From Flavobacteriales bacterium (GTDB taxonomy: Bacteria; Bacteroidota; Bacteroidia; Flavobacteriales_D; Sanyastnellaceae), in contig JAURDB010000010.1 of the NCBI GenBank assembly GCA_030828175.1, forward strand, positions 1 through 35,824: DNA of 35,824 nucleotides, given 5' to 3'. Both the position numbers and the translations under genes were made by a program. The notes under the pieces were generated by a model. The model saw only the letters and a list, made by a program, of their open reading frames with translations, was not told where the DNA came from and did no database searches. This document shows positions 23,870 to 32,108 of the stretch, one piece after another (the first letter of the stretch is position 1; each line of letters opens with the position of its first letter).

Positions 23870-24949
23870 ATGACGGGCATTTCGCGAGGCCAGAATCCCA
23901 TGAGGGTGCACAAATGGAGTGCCCTTCTTTTGGTCGTCCTGTTGTCTACCTCCCTTGCAGACGCCCAATTGATCAATGGAGGATTTGAATCCTCTTCCGG
24001 ATTTCCCAATGCCCCGGGCATGTGGCATCTGCTCGAAGGATGGAACAATGCCCAAAGTGGAATCGCCACACCTGATTTCTTTCACCTGGATGGCACGTTG
24101 GGTGGAGATTTGCCCGAAACACCCATTGCGCTTGTCATGCCCCATGGGGGCAGAGGCTTGGGCGGTCTGGCCGTCATCAAGAGGAACGGCGCAGGACAAC
24201 CGCTCTCCAGGGAGTACTTCGTTCAGCAGTTGAGTACGCCACTGATTCCCGGACAGTACTATTCGTTGTCTTTCCATTTCACCAACGGTGTCCGCCTGCC
24301 CACTTCTTCATCGGGCCTTGCGGTAAGCGGCGTTGGACTTGCCCTCTCAGTGGATCAGCCGGTTCAATTCGGCGATGGGCTGTTGGATTTGTCTTCCGTT
24401 TTTGCCTTCCCCTACGCCCGTTACGAGGAGGACTGGCAGCAGGTGACGATGACGTTTCAGGCCGATGAGCCCAGTCGGTACCTGACTTTGGGTGTATTTC
24501 TCCCAGATGAGGAACTGGAGGTGGAAATCCGTTCCGGAGAGAACCCCAGTCTCGCGTATTACTTCGTGGATGATTTCTCGATTGAAATCGCAACGCCACC
24601 CGGTGAACCGGAGCCCGTTTCAGAGGAAATCAAGAAGCCCGTCTCAGAAGAGGAAGATGGAGAGACCACTTTCGGCATGTTCGTTCCCAATGCGTTCTCG
24701 CCCAATGGAGACGGGCTCAACGATTTGTTCCAACCCCAGGTGGGCGATGTGCAACCTTCATCGTTCGGCATTTACTCCAGATGGGGCGAGCGCATCGTCT
24801 CTCTCGATCCGGTCAACCCCAGTTGGGATGGGCGCAATATGGAAGGCAGGTTGCTCGAACCAGGTGTATACATCTGGATGCTGGAATGGCCGAGAAGCAT
24901 CCCCAAAGGCCAGCGCCAACAGCAAGGAGCTGTGATGCTGCTGCATTGA
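23870..24949 (+). CDS. Secreted protein with type B T9SS (gliding-type, CHU_C) sorting domain
   Basis: 359 residues from ATG 23870. A signal peptide lies at about 15-33 (SALLLVVLLSTSLADAQ). Residues about 35-225 form a beta-rich domain starting LINGGFESSSGFPNAPG, as in DUF642/carbohydrate-binding-like extracellular modules. A Glu/Pro-rich linker (about 227-250) leads to the sorting domain: FVPNAFSPNGDGLNDLF, then FGIYSRWGERI, SWDGRNMEG, and GVYIWMLEW. This tail directs secretion across the outer membrane by the type 9 system and attachment or release. The function of the cargo is unknown. The start could also be ATG 23900, which leaves a shorter N-region. bshC follows after 12 bases. Confidence 0.85.
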   Translation: MTGISRGQNPMRVHKWSALLLVVLLSTSLADAQLINGGFESSSGFPNAPGMWHLLEGWNNAQSGIATPDFFHLDGTLGGDLPETPIALVMPHGGRGLGGLAVIKRNGAGQPLSREYFVQQLSTPLIPGQYYSLSFHFTNGVRLPTSSSGLAVSGVGLALSVDQPVQFGDGLLDLSSVFAFPYARYEEDWQQVTMTFQADEPSRYLTLGVFLPDEELEVEIRSGENPSLAYYFVDDFSIEIATPPGEPEPVSEEIKKPVSEEEDGETTFGMFVPNAFSPNGDGLNDLFQPQVGDVQPSSFGIYSRWGERIVSLDPVNPSWDGRNMEGRLLEPGVYIWMLEWPRSIPKGQRQQQGAVMLLH

Positions 24950-24961
24950 TGCCACCCCTCC

Positions 24962-26575
24962 GTGTCGAGTTACCAGATTTTGGACGCCATCGCGGCATTG
25001 CCTGAATCCCATATCGTCCGCACGTGGTGGGAAGGCAGGTTGGTGAGCCCTGGAAATGGGAGCTGGCCACAACGCCCCGATCAAGCCGTCCTGGATGCGA
25101 TGAGAAGCGGGGTGGGAGGGAATCCCCGAGGGGCCCTTGTTGAATCCTGCATCCGCCAGCAGTATCAAACGTCGGGCATTGAGCCGCCCCAAAGGCTGTC
25201 TCTTCTGGCGACACCAGATTGTCGCACGGTGACCACCGGGCATCAATTGTGTCTAGCCGGCGGCCCTGCATTTACCTATTACAAAATTCGGACGGCCATC
25301 GCGTTGGCCGCTCGGTTGGAAAAGCGCTGGGGAACACCGGTACTTCCCGTCTTTTGGATGGCTTCCGAAGACCATGATTTCGACGAAGTGAGTGGCCTTT
25401 GGAGCGGCGAGGAGTGGGTCCGTTGGAATCCTTCGGGGCCTGTTGGCGGTCCCGTTGGCAGGATGTCCACAGACGGCGTGGCTTCCCTCCTCAAGGGTTG
25501 GTTGGACGGCATGGGAAGCAGCGAGGGTTGGGACTCCTTGATCCGGGAATCAGGAAATGGGGCAACGCTTGCCCAAGCCATGCGCCACTGGATCCATGCT
25601 CTTTTTCCCAATGGAGATGTCGTGGTCATAGATGGGGACGTTCCCGAGCTCAAATCGCCGTTTGTTTCTGTGATGCGCAAAGAGGTGGAAGAAGCCTTGG
25701 TTCATCGGGCCGTTTCGGAAGTGGACCAGACACTGTCCTCCATGGGTTTTGCCCCGCAAGTGCATGTGCGGGAATGCAACCTGTTCCACATGGACGACCT
25801 AGGCCGCCACCGCCTGGCTGCCGAAAATGGAGGTTGGTCTGCATTGGGAGGCAAGAAGTGGGCATCGAAGACAGATCTACTCGCAGCACTGGAATCCGAT
25901 CCGCATTCATTCTCCCCGAATGCGCTTTTGCGGCCGGTGTATCAGAATTTCCTGCTGCCCGATGTGGCGATGGTGGGGGGAATGGCGGAGATCGCATATT
26001 GGATCCAGCTGACAGGCGTTTACGAGCGGCTGGGCATGACCCAACCCGCTTTGGTGCCGCGGGATGGCGCTTGGGTCCTTCCACAGCGCTGGTCGCGGCT
26101 GCTGGAAAAAACGCACCTGGGGTCAAACGACCTGGGGCGACCATGGACGGAATGGGAATCCGAGGCCATCGCTGCATCCGGTCCTCCCGACGTAAAGGCC
26201 TGGAGACAGTCCGTTGACGAATCGGCGAATCAAAGCCTGGAAAACTTCTCGAAGCTGGATGCTTCCCTGGCCGCGAGCGTGCAAGCCGCACGTGCCAGAA
26301 TCCATGGGGTGTTGGATAAGCTGGAGCAACAGGGGAGGAAGGCTGTAAAAAGGAAAGAAACCGAAGCTTTGGCGCGGTTGAGCCGCATTCATGGCTGGGT
26401 TCAGCCCATGGGTGTAAACCAGGAACGCATCACAAGTTTCATCCAACTCTCCGTGGAGTGGGACAGGGCGGAGAACGCGCCCCTCACCCTCAGCGAGTCC
26501 TTGTCCAGATCGATGCTTGAGGGGCACGGAGAGGGAGATTGGCGTCCACTTGTGCACTTGCTTCGACAGGATTGA
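24962..26575 (+). CDS. bshC: Bacillithiol biosynthesis cysteine-adding enzyme BshC
   Basis: 537 residues with a GTG start. BshC hallmarks are clear: VTTGHQLCLAGGPAFTYYKI near residue 95, PVFWMASEDHDFDEV, then WVRW, VVVIDGDVPELK, VHVRECNLFHMDD, PNALLRPVYQNFLLPDVAMVGG and a late coiled-coil helix (about 415-455, ARARIHGVLDKLEQQGRKAVKR). In BshC the final step adds cysteine to glucosaminyl-malate to give bacillithiol, the thiol cofactor used for redox balance and detoxification. bshA and bshB are not in the window. The length is typical. No in-frame ATG lies upstream in a plausible position, so GTG 24962 is chosen. Confidence 0.93.
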   Translation: MSSYQILDAIAALPESHIVRTWWEGRLVSPGNGSWPQRPDQAVLDAMRSGVGGNPRGALVESCIRQQYQTSGIEPPQRLSLLATPDCRTVTTGHQLCLAGGPAFTYYKIRTAIALAARLEKRWGTPVLPVFWMASEDHDFDEVSGLWSGEEWVRWNPSGPVGGPVGRMSTDGVASLLKGWLDGMGSSEGWDSLIRESGNGATLAQAMRHWIHALFPNGDVVVIDGDVPELKSPFVSVMRKEVEEALVHRAVSEVDQTLSSMGFAPQVHVRECNLFHMDDLGRHRLAAENGGWSALGGKKWASKTDLLAALESDPHSFSPNALLRPVYQNFLLPDVAMVGGMAEIAYWIQLTGVYERLGMTQPALVPRDGAWVLPQRWSRLLEKTHLGSNDLGRPWTEWESEAIAASGPPDVKAWRQSVDESANQSLENFSKLDASLAASVQAARARIHGVLDKLEQQGRKAVKRKETEALARLSRIHGWVQPMGVNQERITSFIQLSVEWDRAENAPLTLSESLSRSMLEGHGEGDWRPLVHLLRQD

Positions 26576-26586
26576 CCCTACTTTCG
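26558..26586 (+). promoter_or_regulatory. Promoter of the HAD gene (-33 TTG and -7 TACTTTCG)
   Basis: TTG at 26558-26560 is followed by an 18-base spacer and TACTTTCG at 26579-26586, one mismatch from TAnnTTTG. This is the best two-part promoter in the window. It predicts a leader of about 60 bases, unlike its neighbours, and lies across the end of bshC. Confidence 0.6.
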
Positions 26587-26610
26587 TATCTTCTTTAGAG
26601 CGAATAGGTA

Positions 26611-26653
26611 ATGGTCCTGTTCCGTCGAATCCCATCGCACAAAGCAGGACCAT
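26611..26653 (+). promoter_or_regulatory. Leader hairpin that sequesters the HAD start codon
   Basis: ATGGTCCTG (26611-26619) is a perfect 9-bp inverted repeat of CAGGACCAT (26645-26653), with a 25-base loop. The 3' arm ends on the A and U of the start codon at 26652. The 5' arm itself begins with an ATG in another frame. Folding would hide the true start, so it could act as a translation switch. Confidence 0.55.
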
Positions 26654-27101
26654 GGAAAGCAAGAAAGACCTTTCACTTCAAGCGGCGAAAGATGCCGAAG
26701 GCCGCGCCGCCTCTCCCCAACTTCCCGAGCACGTCAAGAATTTCCTCATTGACATCGATGGGACCATCACCGAGGATGTGCCCAACGAGGAGCCGGAGCG
26801 CATGTCCACGTGCGTCCCATTTCCAGATGCGTTGGCTACCCTCAACGGATGGTTTGACGAAGGGCACGTCATTACGTTTTTCACCAGCCGCACGGAGGAT
26901 CATCGGGAGGTGACGGAAGCATGGCTCGAAAAACACGGATTCAAGTACCATGGATTGCTGATGGGAAAGCCCCGTGGAGGCAATTACCACTGGATTGACA
27001 ATCACGTTGTCCGGGCCACTCGCTATGTGGACCGCTTCACCGAACTCGTCAAGACCACGAGGGAAATCGAAGTCTTCAAGGGGAACGAGTCACAAGGGTA
27101 A
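26652..27101 (+). CDS. HAD-like phosphatase family protein (often labelled phosphoheptose isomerase in Bacteroidota)
   Basis: 149 residues from ATG 26652. HAD motif I is LIDIDGTI, with the nucleophile and acid Asp pair; motif II is TFFTSR; motif III is the Lys in LMGKPRGGNYHW; motif IV is WIDNH. A polar N-terminal helix precedes motif I. The strongly conserved KYHGLLMGKPRGGNYHWIDNH block belongs to a small Bacteroidota family whose common label, phosphoheptose isomerase, is not supported by any isomerase motif here. A phosphatase or nucleotidase is more likely; the substrate is unknown. The gene has its own promoter and a hairpin at its start. It overlaps ruvX tail to tail by 12 bases. Confidence 0.8.
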   Translation: MESKKDLSLQAAKDAEGRAASPQLPEHVKNFLIDIDGTITEDVPNEEPERMSTCVPFPDALATLNGWFDEGHVITFFTSRTEDHREVTEAWLEKHGFKYHGLLMGKPRGGNYHWIDNHVVRATRYVDRFTELVKTTREIEVFKGNESQG

Positions 27102-27515
27102 TCCTCCTCGGGAATCGAGAAACCGCTGAAGGATGAGGGCAGCCGCTACCTTGTCCAGTTGCCCTTTCTCTCGCCGCTTGGACTTGCGCATTCCGCTTTG
27201 GACCATGGCCAGACCGGCCTCCCGACTCGTGTAGTCTTCGTCCACCAGATGGACGGGGAGCCCAGGGAACCATTTTTCCAGGCGAGCGGCGAACCCACGG
27301 ATGTCCTGGGTGCTGTGGGCCGATGTGCCGGATATGAGACCGGGGATGCCCAGTACGAGACCGGCACAAGGTTCGGCGCTGACCAAATTTTGAACCACTT
27401 CTCGGATTTCGGCGGGAGAACAGGTGCCTTCTGGAGAAGCGATCAAGGCGCCTGAATCCGTCACGGCAATTCCAATTCTGCGGGATCCGTAGTCAAATGC
27501 GATGAACCGGGCCAT
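27090..27515 (-). CDS. ruvX: Putative pre-16S rRNA nuclease / Holliday junction resolvase RuvX (YqgF)
   Basis: 141 residues. RNase H-like fold with motif I FDYGSRRIGIAVTD (catalytic D8), the LVLGIPGL strand, motif VDEDYTSREA, and the last acidic motif DKVAAALILQRFLD. YqgF/RuvX trims the 5' end of 16S rRNA precursors and was earlier proposed as a resolvase. The length is typical. The start ATG 27515 has a -7 box four bases upstream. It is divergent from dapD with 40 bases between starts, and convergent with the HAD gene. Confidence 0.92.
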   Translation of the reverse strand: MARFIAFDYGSRRIGIAVTDSGALIASPEGTCSPAEIREVVQNLVSAEPCAGLVLGIPGLISGTSAHSTQDIRGFAARLEKWFPGLPVHLVDEDYTSREAGLAMVQSGMRKSKRREKGQLDKVAAALILQRFLDSRGGLPL

Positions 27516-27519
27516 GGCG

Positions 27520-27527
27520 CGAATTTA
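27520..27527 (-). promoter_or_regulatory. -7 element of ruvX
   Basis: TAAATTCG on the minus strand lies four bases before ATG 27515, one mismatch from TAnnTTTG. The divergent dapD box begins only 17 bases away on the other strand. Confidence 0.5.
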
Positions 27528-27543
27528 CCTGAGGCACGCCGGG

Positions 27544-27551
27544 TATCTTCG
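27544..27551 (+). promoter_or_regulatory. -7 element of dapD
   Basis: TATCTTCG lies four bases before ATG 27556, one mismatch from TAnnTTTG. It rules out the in-frame ATG at 27502, which lies inside ruvX. Confidence 0.5.
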
Positions 27552-27555
27552 TCCC

Positions 27556-28413
27556 ATGGAACAAGCATTGGAATCAGTGGGGGCCATGTCAGCGGATTGG
27601 AGAGAGGTCAGGGAAAGAATCGAGACGGCTTGGGAGGACCGTTCGCTCTGTGAACGCAAGGAAACCAGAGAGGCTGTAGAGGCCGTTTTGGCTTCTTTGG
27701 ATGCAGGCCAATTGCGGTGTGCCGAGCCCCTCGGGTCAGAATGGCAGGTCAACGAATGGGTCAAAAAAGCCGTCGTCTTGTATTTCCCCATGCGGGAGAT
27801 GAAGGTGCAGGAGGTGGGGCCGTTCCAATTCCACGACAAGATGGCGCTCAAGCGCAACCACGCTGAGGCCGGCGTTCGCGTGGTCCCCCATGCCATCGCG
27901 CGATATGGCGCCTTCCTCGGAAAGGGCGTGGTCATGATGCCGAGCTATGTGAACATTGGCGCCTATGTGGGCGAAGGAACCATGGTAGACACATGGGCCA
28001 CCGTCGGGTCTTGTGCCCAGATTGGAAGTGATGTGCACCTGAGCGGAGGCGTCGGCATTGGCGGTGTCCTGGAGCCCCTTCAGGCGGCCCCCGTCATTGT
28101 AGAGGATGGAGCATTCATTGGCTCCCGGGTGATTGTGGTCGAAGGCGTTCGGGTGGGCCGTGAGGCCGTGCTCGGAGCAGGGGTGGTCTTGACTTCGAGT
28201 ACCCCCATCATCGATGTGACGGGAAGCGAACCGGTGGAATACAGAGGAGCGGTTCCGCCGCGGTCCGTTGTGATTCCTGGAACCAGGCAGAAGTCGTTCC
28301 CAGCCGGTGAATATGGCGTGCCCTGCGCTTTGGTCGTCGGCCAAAGAAAGGAAAGCACCGACCGCAAGACTTCACTCAACGAAGCCCTGCGGACCCACGC
28401 AGTGGCCGTATGA
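27556..28413 (+). CDS. dapD: 2,3,4,5-tetrahydropyridine-2,6-dicarboxylate N-succinyltransferase
   Basis: 285 residues. An N-terminal helical domain (residues 1-95) is followed by a left-handed beta-helix of hexapeptide repeats (YGAFLGKGVVMMPSYVNIGAYVGEGTMVDTWATVGSCAQIGSDVHLSGG is split here into its repeats). Family marks: NEWVKKAVVLYFPMREM, DTWATVGSCAQIG, GVGIGGVLEPLQAAPVIVED, and IPGTRQKSF. DapD succinylates tetrahydrodipicolinate in lysine and meso-diaminopimelate synthesis, so it feeds both protein and peptidoglycan. It overlaps the GT9 gene by four bases (ATGA), forming an operon. Confidence 0.93.
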   Translation: MEQALESVGAMSADWREVRERIETAWEDRSLCERKETREAVEAVLASLDAGQLRCAEPLGSEWQVNEWVKKAVVLYFPMREMKVQEVGPFQFHDKMALKRNHAEAGVRVVPHAIARYGAFLGKGVVMMPSYVNIGAYVGEGTMVDTWATVGSCAQIGSDVHLSGGVGIGGVLEPLQAAPVIVEDGAFIGSRVIVVEGVRVGREAVLGAGVVLTSSTPIIDVTGSEPVEYRGAVPPRSVVIPGTRQKSFPAGEYGVPCALVVGQRKESTDRKTSLNEALRTHAVAV

Positions 28414-29504
28414 CATTCGCGGGCCGGCTTTCACTGGCGGAGGATGCACGGATCATTCTGCTGCAACCCGCGTTTTTGGGAGATGTGGTGCTCTCCACGG
28501 CCTTGCTGGAGTCATGGCATCGGGCCCATCCACGCCACCCAATTGAAATGGTGGTCAGACAGGAGGCAGCAGGTTTGTTGAGGAATCACCCCTTTCTGGA
28601 CAAAGTGCATGTCTGGGACCGAGGAGGTTGGGGCAAATACAGTCGGTTGATTGGATTGGCGGGAAAAGTGAGGGCAAGAGAACCTGAACTTGTCATCAAC
28701 CTGCACCGCTATGCCAGCATGGCCCTTTTGGGACGTCGGTCAGGGGCTCCGCATCATGTCGGGTTTACAGAAGGGACCCGATGGCATGCAGGAAATGCCC
28801 GGTTGAAGCCCCATTCTTGGGGTGACGGTCGTCATGAAACAGAGCGGAATCACGCATTGGTACAGGATTACATCGGTGATTGGAATGCCGAACGGGATGT
28901 TCCGAGGCTGCATCCTGCTGCATCCGATTGGTCTGCGGCTGCGGCCTTCCCCCAAGACGCCCTCATTTTGGCGCCTTCCAGCGTTTGGGCCACCAAGCGG
29001 TGGCCATCAGAACGATGGAGTGCCCTGGCAGATGAGTGGGTGACCTCGGGGCAGGATGCACCGGTGGTATTGCTCGGTGGGCCGGCGGACCGGGAGTTGT
29101 TGGAGGCAGTGAGCCAAGGTTGTCAGAAAGCCAAGCCCCTCGTGGTCGCAGGGACATTGGATTTGCTCGGGTCAGCGGCATTGATGGGAAAGGCGCGCGC
29201 CGTTGTGAGCAATGACAGCGCGCCATTGCACATGGCAGGTGCCATGAATGTGCCCGTAGTCGGGGTGTTCTGCAGTACGACTCCCCGTTTTGGTTTTGGC
29301 CCATTGCCCACCATGATGAAAGAGGGGAGGGCCGCCGTTGTGGAGATCGGGGAATCTGAAATGGATTGTAAACCGTGCGGGCCACATGGGCACGGTCAAT
29401 GTCCCATGAAGCATTTCCGTTGCGGTCTCCATGTCGACCACAAGGCGGTGTGGGATGCCGTCCTTTCGGTCAGCAGCCCTCGACGCGGAAACCCGACTCC
29501 TTGA
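28410..29504 (+). CDS. Glycosyltransferase family 9 protein (ADP-heptose:LPS heptosyltransferase-like)
   Basis: 364 residues, translationally coupled to dapD. GT-B fold: N-terminal RIILLQPAFLGDVVLSTALLESW, where FLGDVVLSTALL is the GT9 GD motif, then VINLHRYASMALLGR and PHHVGFTEG. The C-terminal half has LAPSSVWATKRWPSERWSAL, VVLLGGPADRELL, and the nucleotide-sugar motif SNDSAPLHMAGAMNVPVVGVF. Family members add heptose to lipopolysaccharide core; the exact sugar is not set by sequence. A CKPCGPHGHGQCPMKHFRC segment near the C-terminus has the Cys pattern common in this family. The last 35 bases overlap the small secreted gene on the opposite strand. Confidence 0.9.
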   Translation: MTFAGRLSLAEDARIILLQPAFLGDVVLSTALLESWHRAHPRHPIEMVVRQEAAGLLRNHPFLDKVHVWDRGGWGKYSRLIGLAGKVRAREPELVINLHRYASMALLGRRSGAPHHVGFTEGTRWHAGNARLKPHSWGDGRHETERNHALVQDYIGDWNAERDVPRLHPAASDWSAAAAFPQDALILAPSSVWATKRWPSERWSALADEWVTSGQDAPVVLLGGPADRELLEAVSQGCQKAKPLVVAGTLDLLGSAALMGKARAVVSNDSAPLHMAGAMNVPVVGVFCSTTPRFGFGPLPTMMKEGRAAVVEIGESEMDCKPCGPHGHGQCPMKHFRCGLHVDHKAVWDAVLSVSSPRRGNPTP

Positions 29505-29826
29505 TCACTTTCAAGGTGCAGGACTCCGTTGGAACGTCCACGTAGTCGCGGTATTCCTGACCGTCGATGACCATGTGGAGCTCAAAGCCCACAATGGTTC
29601 CGAGCTGAGGGTGGAAATGGAAATTGCCGTAGTGGAACTGCACACCTTGCGCGTCCAGGGCAATCCTGGTTTCATTCAATGCTTCTCTGGTCACGGGGCC
29701 TTCCAGTGTGGCCAGAACGGTCTCTTGGGCCTGAGGAGCCTCGGCCTGGGCTTGAGTGTTCGTGGTGACAGTGCAAAGAGCAACCGTGATGAGGGCGATG
29801 CACAAGGGTTTGACAGCAACATTCAT
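29470..29826 (-). CDS. Small secreted protein of unknown function
   Basis: 118 residues from ATG 29826. A signal peptide covers about 1-27 (AVKPLCIALITVALCTVTTNTQAQ). The mature part is about 90 residues with strands VQFHYGNFHFHPQLGT and VGFELHMVIDGQEYRDYVDV and two Cys (one in ESCTLKV, one at the C-terminal end), which could form a disulfide. I do not recognise a family. A longer in-frame ATG at 29913 lies before the -7-like box and is rejected. The gene is supported by its signal peptide and its start-site box, but it is short. It overlaps the GT9 gene tail to tail. Confidence 0.65.
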   Translation of the reverse strand: MNVAVKPLCIALITVALCTVTTNTQAQAEAPQAQETVLATLEGPVTREALNETRIALDAQGVQFHYGNFHFHPQLGTIVGFELHMVIDGQEYRDYVDVPTESCTLKVIKESGFRVEGC

Positions 29827-29830
29827 ACGC

Positions 29831-29838
29831 ACAAAATA
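29831..29838 (-). promoter_or_regulatory. -7-like element of the small secreted gene
   Basis: TATTTTGT on the minus strand lies exactly four bases before ATG 29826 and fits TAnnTT. Confidence 0.4.
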
Positions 29839-29942
29839 CGCATGTTCGGGATAGGGGAGAAGAGAAAAGAAGGCACATCCGCGGTGCATCCGTTGTGAAA
29901 AAGTGAAGTGCATTCCTCGCGGTCAAGGGAGGGCCGTCAAGG

Positions 29943-29950
29943 TATTTTCG
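29943..29950 (+). promoter_or_regulatory. -7 element of dnaN
   Basis: TATTTTCG, the same 8-mer as before 6276, lies 18 bases before ATG 29969, giving a short leader. No -33 TTTG at the usual distance. Confidence 0.45.
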
Positions 29951-29968
29951 AGGTCCCATATACATCGC

Positions 29969-31090
29969 ATGCAGTTCATCGTCTCCAGCACCGCTTTGCT
30001 TCGTCAGCTCCAGGCCATCAGTGGCGTGCTCAATAGCAGCAACACTTTGCCCATCCTGGACAATTTCCTCTTTGACATCAAGCCGGGAAAAGCAGCCATC
30101 AGTGCGAGCGATCTCGAGACCACGATGACCACGGCGGTAGAAGTCACGGCAGAAGAGGAAGGGGCGATAGCCATTCCCGCAAAAATGTTGCTGGACATCC
30201 TGAAGACGTTTGAGGATTTGCCCTTGACCTTCAAGGTGGATGCCAAGACGTGCGGCGTGGAATTGACCAGCGAAGCCGGTAAGTACAAATTGGCGGGTGC
30301 CCACGCGGACGAATTCCCCAGGACGCCTGAACTGGAGGACGCTACTGCGGTGACGTTGAACTCCGACACTTTGGCCGAAGCCATTTCACGGACCCTGTTT
30401 GCTGCGGGGAGCGATGACCTCCGCCCGGTGATGAGCGGCATCTTTTTCGAGTTGCGCAACGACCACCTGAGCTTCGTGGCCACGGATGCCCATCGCCTCG
30501 TGCGCTACGCCCGGAACGACGCCTCGGCGCCTGAGAATGCAGAGATGATTGTGCCCAAAAAGCCACTCAACCTGCTCAAGGGAACCCTTCCCATGACGGA
30601 TGAGGTGGTGGTCAGTTTCAATGAGGCCAATGCCCATTTCAAGTACGGTGAAATGGACTTGGTGTGCCGTTTGATTGAAGGGAAGTACCCGAATTACGAA
30701 GCGGTAATCCCCAAGGACAATCCCAATTGCATGACGATTGACAGGAAGGATTTCCAGCGCAGCATTCGACGTGTGTCCATTTTCGCCAACAAGACCACCC
30801 ACCAGGTGCGTCTCTCATTGGCAGGCAGCAGTTTGCGCATCAGTGCCGAAGACGTGGATTTTGCCAACGAGGCAAACGAGACGCTGGTCTGTAATTACGC
30901 AGGAGATGACATGGAAATCGGATTCAATAGCCGGTTCCTGTTGGATATGCTGAACAATCTTGATGCCCAGCAGATCACCCTTGAATTGAGCGCGCCGAAC
31001 CGCGCTGGAATCATTCGGCCACAGCACGATGGAGACAATTCCGGAGAGGACATCCTCATGTTGGTGATGCCCGTGATGCTCAATTCCTGA
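29969..31090 (+). CDS. dnaN: DNA polymerase III beta subunit (sliding clamp)
   Basis: 373 residues from ATG 29969, the usual length. The three clamp domains of about 120 residues are visible: domain 1 starts MQFIVSSTALLRQLQAISGV and holds LPILDNFLFDI; domain 2 has FAAGSDDLRPVMSGIFFEL and FVATDAHRLV; domain 3 has RRVSIFANKTTHQVRLSL, EIGFNSRFLLDML and ends EDILMLVMPVMLNS. The clamp ring encircles DNA and tethers polymerase III, and it binds partner peptides in a cleft of domain 3. dnaA and recF are not adjacent, as is common in this phylum. Its TGA abuts the rhomboid TGA on the other strand. Confidence 0.96.
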   Translation: MQFIVSSTALLRQLQAISGVLNSSNTLPILDNFLFDIKPGKAAISASDLETTMTTAVEVTAEEEGAIAIPAKMLLDILKTFEDLPLTFKVDAKTCGVELTSEAGKYKLAGAHADEFPRTPELEDATAVTLNSDTLAEAISRTLFAAGSDDLRPVMSGIFFELRNDHLSFVATDAHRLVRYARNDASAPENAEMIVPKKPLNLLKGTLPMTDEVVVSFNEANAHFKYGEMDLVCRLIEGKYPNYEAVIPKDNPNCMTIDRKDFQRSIRRVSIFANKTTHQVRLSLAGSSLRISAEDVDFANEANETLVCNYAGDDMEIGFNSRFLLDMLNNLDAQQITLELSAPNRAGIIRPQHDGDNSGEDILMLVMPVMLNS

Positions 31091-32104
31091 TCAACGCCAT
31101 TTCTTCAGGGCGGTCTTTGACCTGATATGAGGACCCTTTCGGCCCTTTCGTGCGCCCCGGTGCTGCAAAGGGCGATGGGGTATACGGGGCGGCGGACCTT
31201 TCCACAACAGTGTCTTTCGTCGTTGAGGGTCCACATTTTTCGCAGCGGAGTCGGGTTCATTCGGTAGGGAATGCCTTTCCTGTGCTGGACGGGAGTGGGA
31301 TTCTTCTTCTTCAACGACCGGTGCCCGAGGGCCTTCCTTGCGCAGCACCCAAGCCAAAAGCAATCCGGCCGAAGCGCCTGCCAGGTGTCCTTGCCAACTG
31401 ACACCCACCTCGATGGGGAACACGCCCCACACGATGCTGCCATATAGGAAAACCACGACGAAGGCCACCCGCATCAACACGGAATATCCGCGGATGATGC
31501 CACTTGCAAACAAGAATGCGGCCAGTGCATATACCACGCCGCTCAACCCGATGTGATTTCCTGGGGCACCGCTGACCCAAAGCAAAAATCCGCTGCCGAT
31601 CCAAGACCAAAACAACACCTTCAAACCCACACCCCGGTAGAAATAAAGGAGCATGGCACCCAGTGTGAAAAAAGACACGGTGTTGCCCCAGATGTGGTCC
31701 CAGCCGCCGTGCAGGAATGGCATGGAGAAGACCCCGATCAGCCCTTCGGCTCGCATGGGGCGGTTTCCAAAGCGATTCAAATGCAGGTTGAGCTGGAGGT
31801 CGACCAGGAACACGCCCCAGACCAAAGTCAGCACGCCAATGGTCAGAAGAAGGGCATGGCGTATCCGCCGTCTGTCCGCTTCGATGGCCTCAGGGCTCCA
31901 CCCTCCATGGCTGTTGTGGCTTGGAGGCCGAACGCCCCTGGGCCTCCAAGGCCTTGCCTGAGGCGCAATCCCCACTTTATTGGGGTCGGTATTTACCTCC
32001 GTGCCGCGGCGCATTGGCTCAGCAGAAGGAGGAACGGTACTGGAGGCCTCGCCGAACCGGGGGTTGGGCGTGGCATCCACACGTTGGTTTGGAAAAGAAC
32101 CCAC
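31091..32104 (-). CDS. Rhomboid family intramembrane serine protease with long terminal tails
   Basis: 337 residues from GTG 32104. About 80 N-terminal residues are polar and Pro/Arg-rich. The rhomboid core, about 85-250, has the L1/TM2 motif FLHGGWDHIWGN, the catalytic Ser in NHIGLSGVVYALAAF, and the catalytic His in WQGHLAGASAGLLLAW; about six membrane spans fit. Then a C-terminal tail of about 85 residues, Lys/Arg/Pro-rich (HRGARKGRKGPHIRSK). The enzyme cleaves membrane-embedded helices; substrates are unknown. The GTG start is chosen because TATTTTGC lies exactly four bases before it; otherwise GTG would be missed and the frame could be read from 32164 or 32014. Confidence 0.85.
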   Translation of the reverse strand: MGSFPNQRVDATPNPRFGEASSTVPPSAEPMRRGTEVNTDPNKVGIAPQARPWRPRGVRPPSHNSHGGWSPEAIEADRRRIRHALLLTIGVLTLVWGVFLVDLQLNLHLNRFGNRPMRAEGLIGVFSMPFLHGGWDHIWGNTVSFFTLGAMLLYFYRGVGLKVLFWSWIGSGFLLWVSGAPGNHIGLSGVVYALAAFLFASGIIRGYSVLMRVAFVVVFLYGSIVWGVFPIEVGVSWQGHLAGASAGLLLAWVLRKEGPRAPVVEEEESHSRPAQERHSLPNEPDSAAKNVDPQRRKTLLWKGPPPRIPHRPLQHRGARKGRKGPHIRSKTALKKWR

Positions 32105-32108
32105 GCCG

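Noticed and set aside
26611-26913. An alternative frame starting at ATG 26611 in the HAD leader
   Set aside because: Its translation lacks any motif, while the frame from 26652 has all HAD motifs. The ATG is noted only as part of the hairpin.
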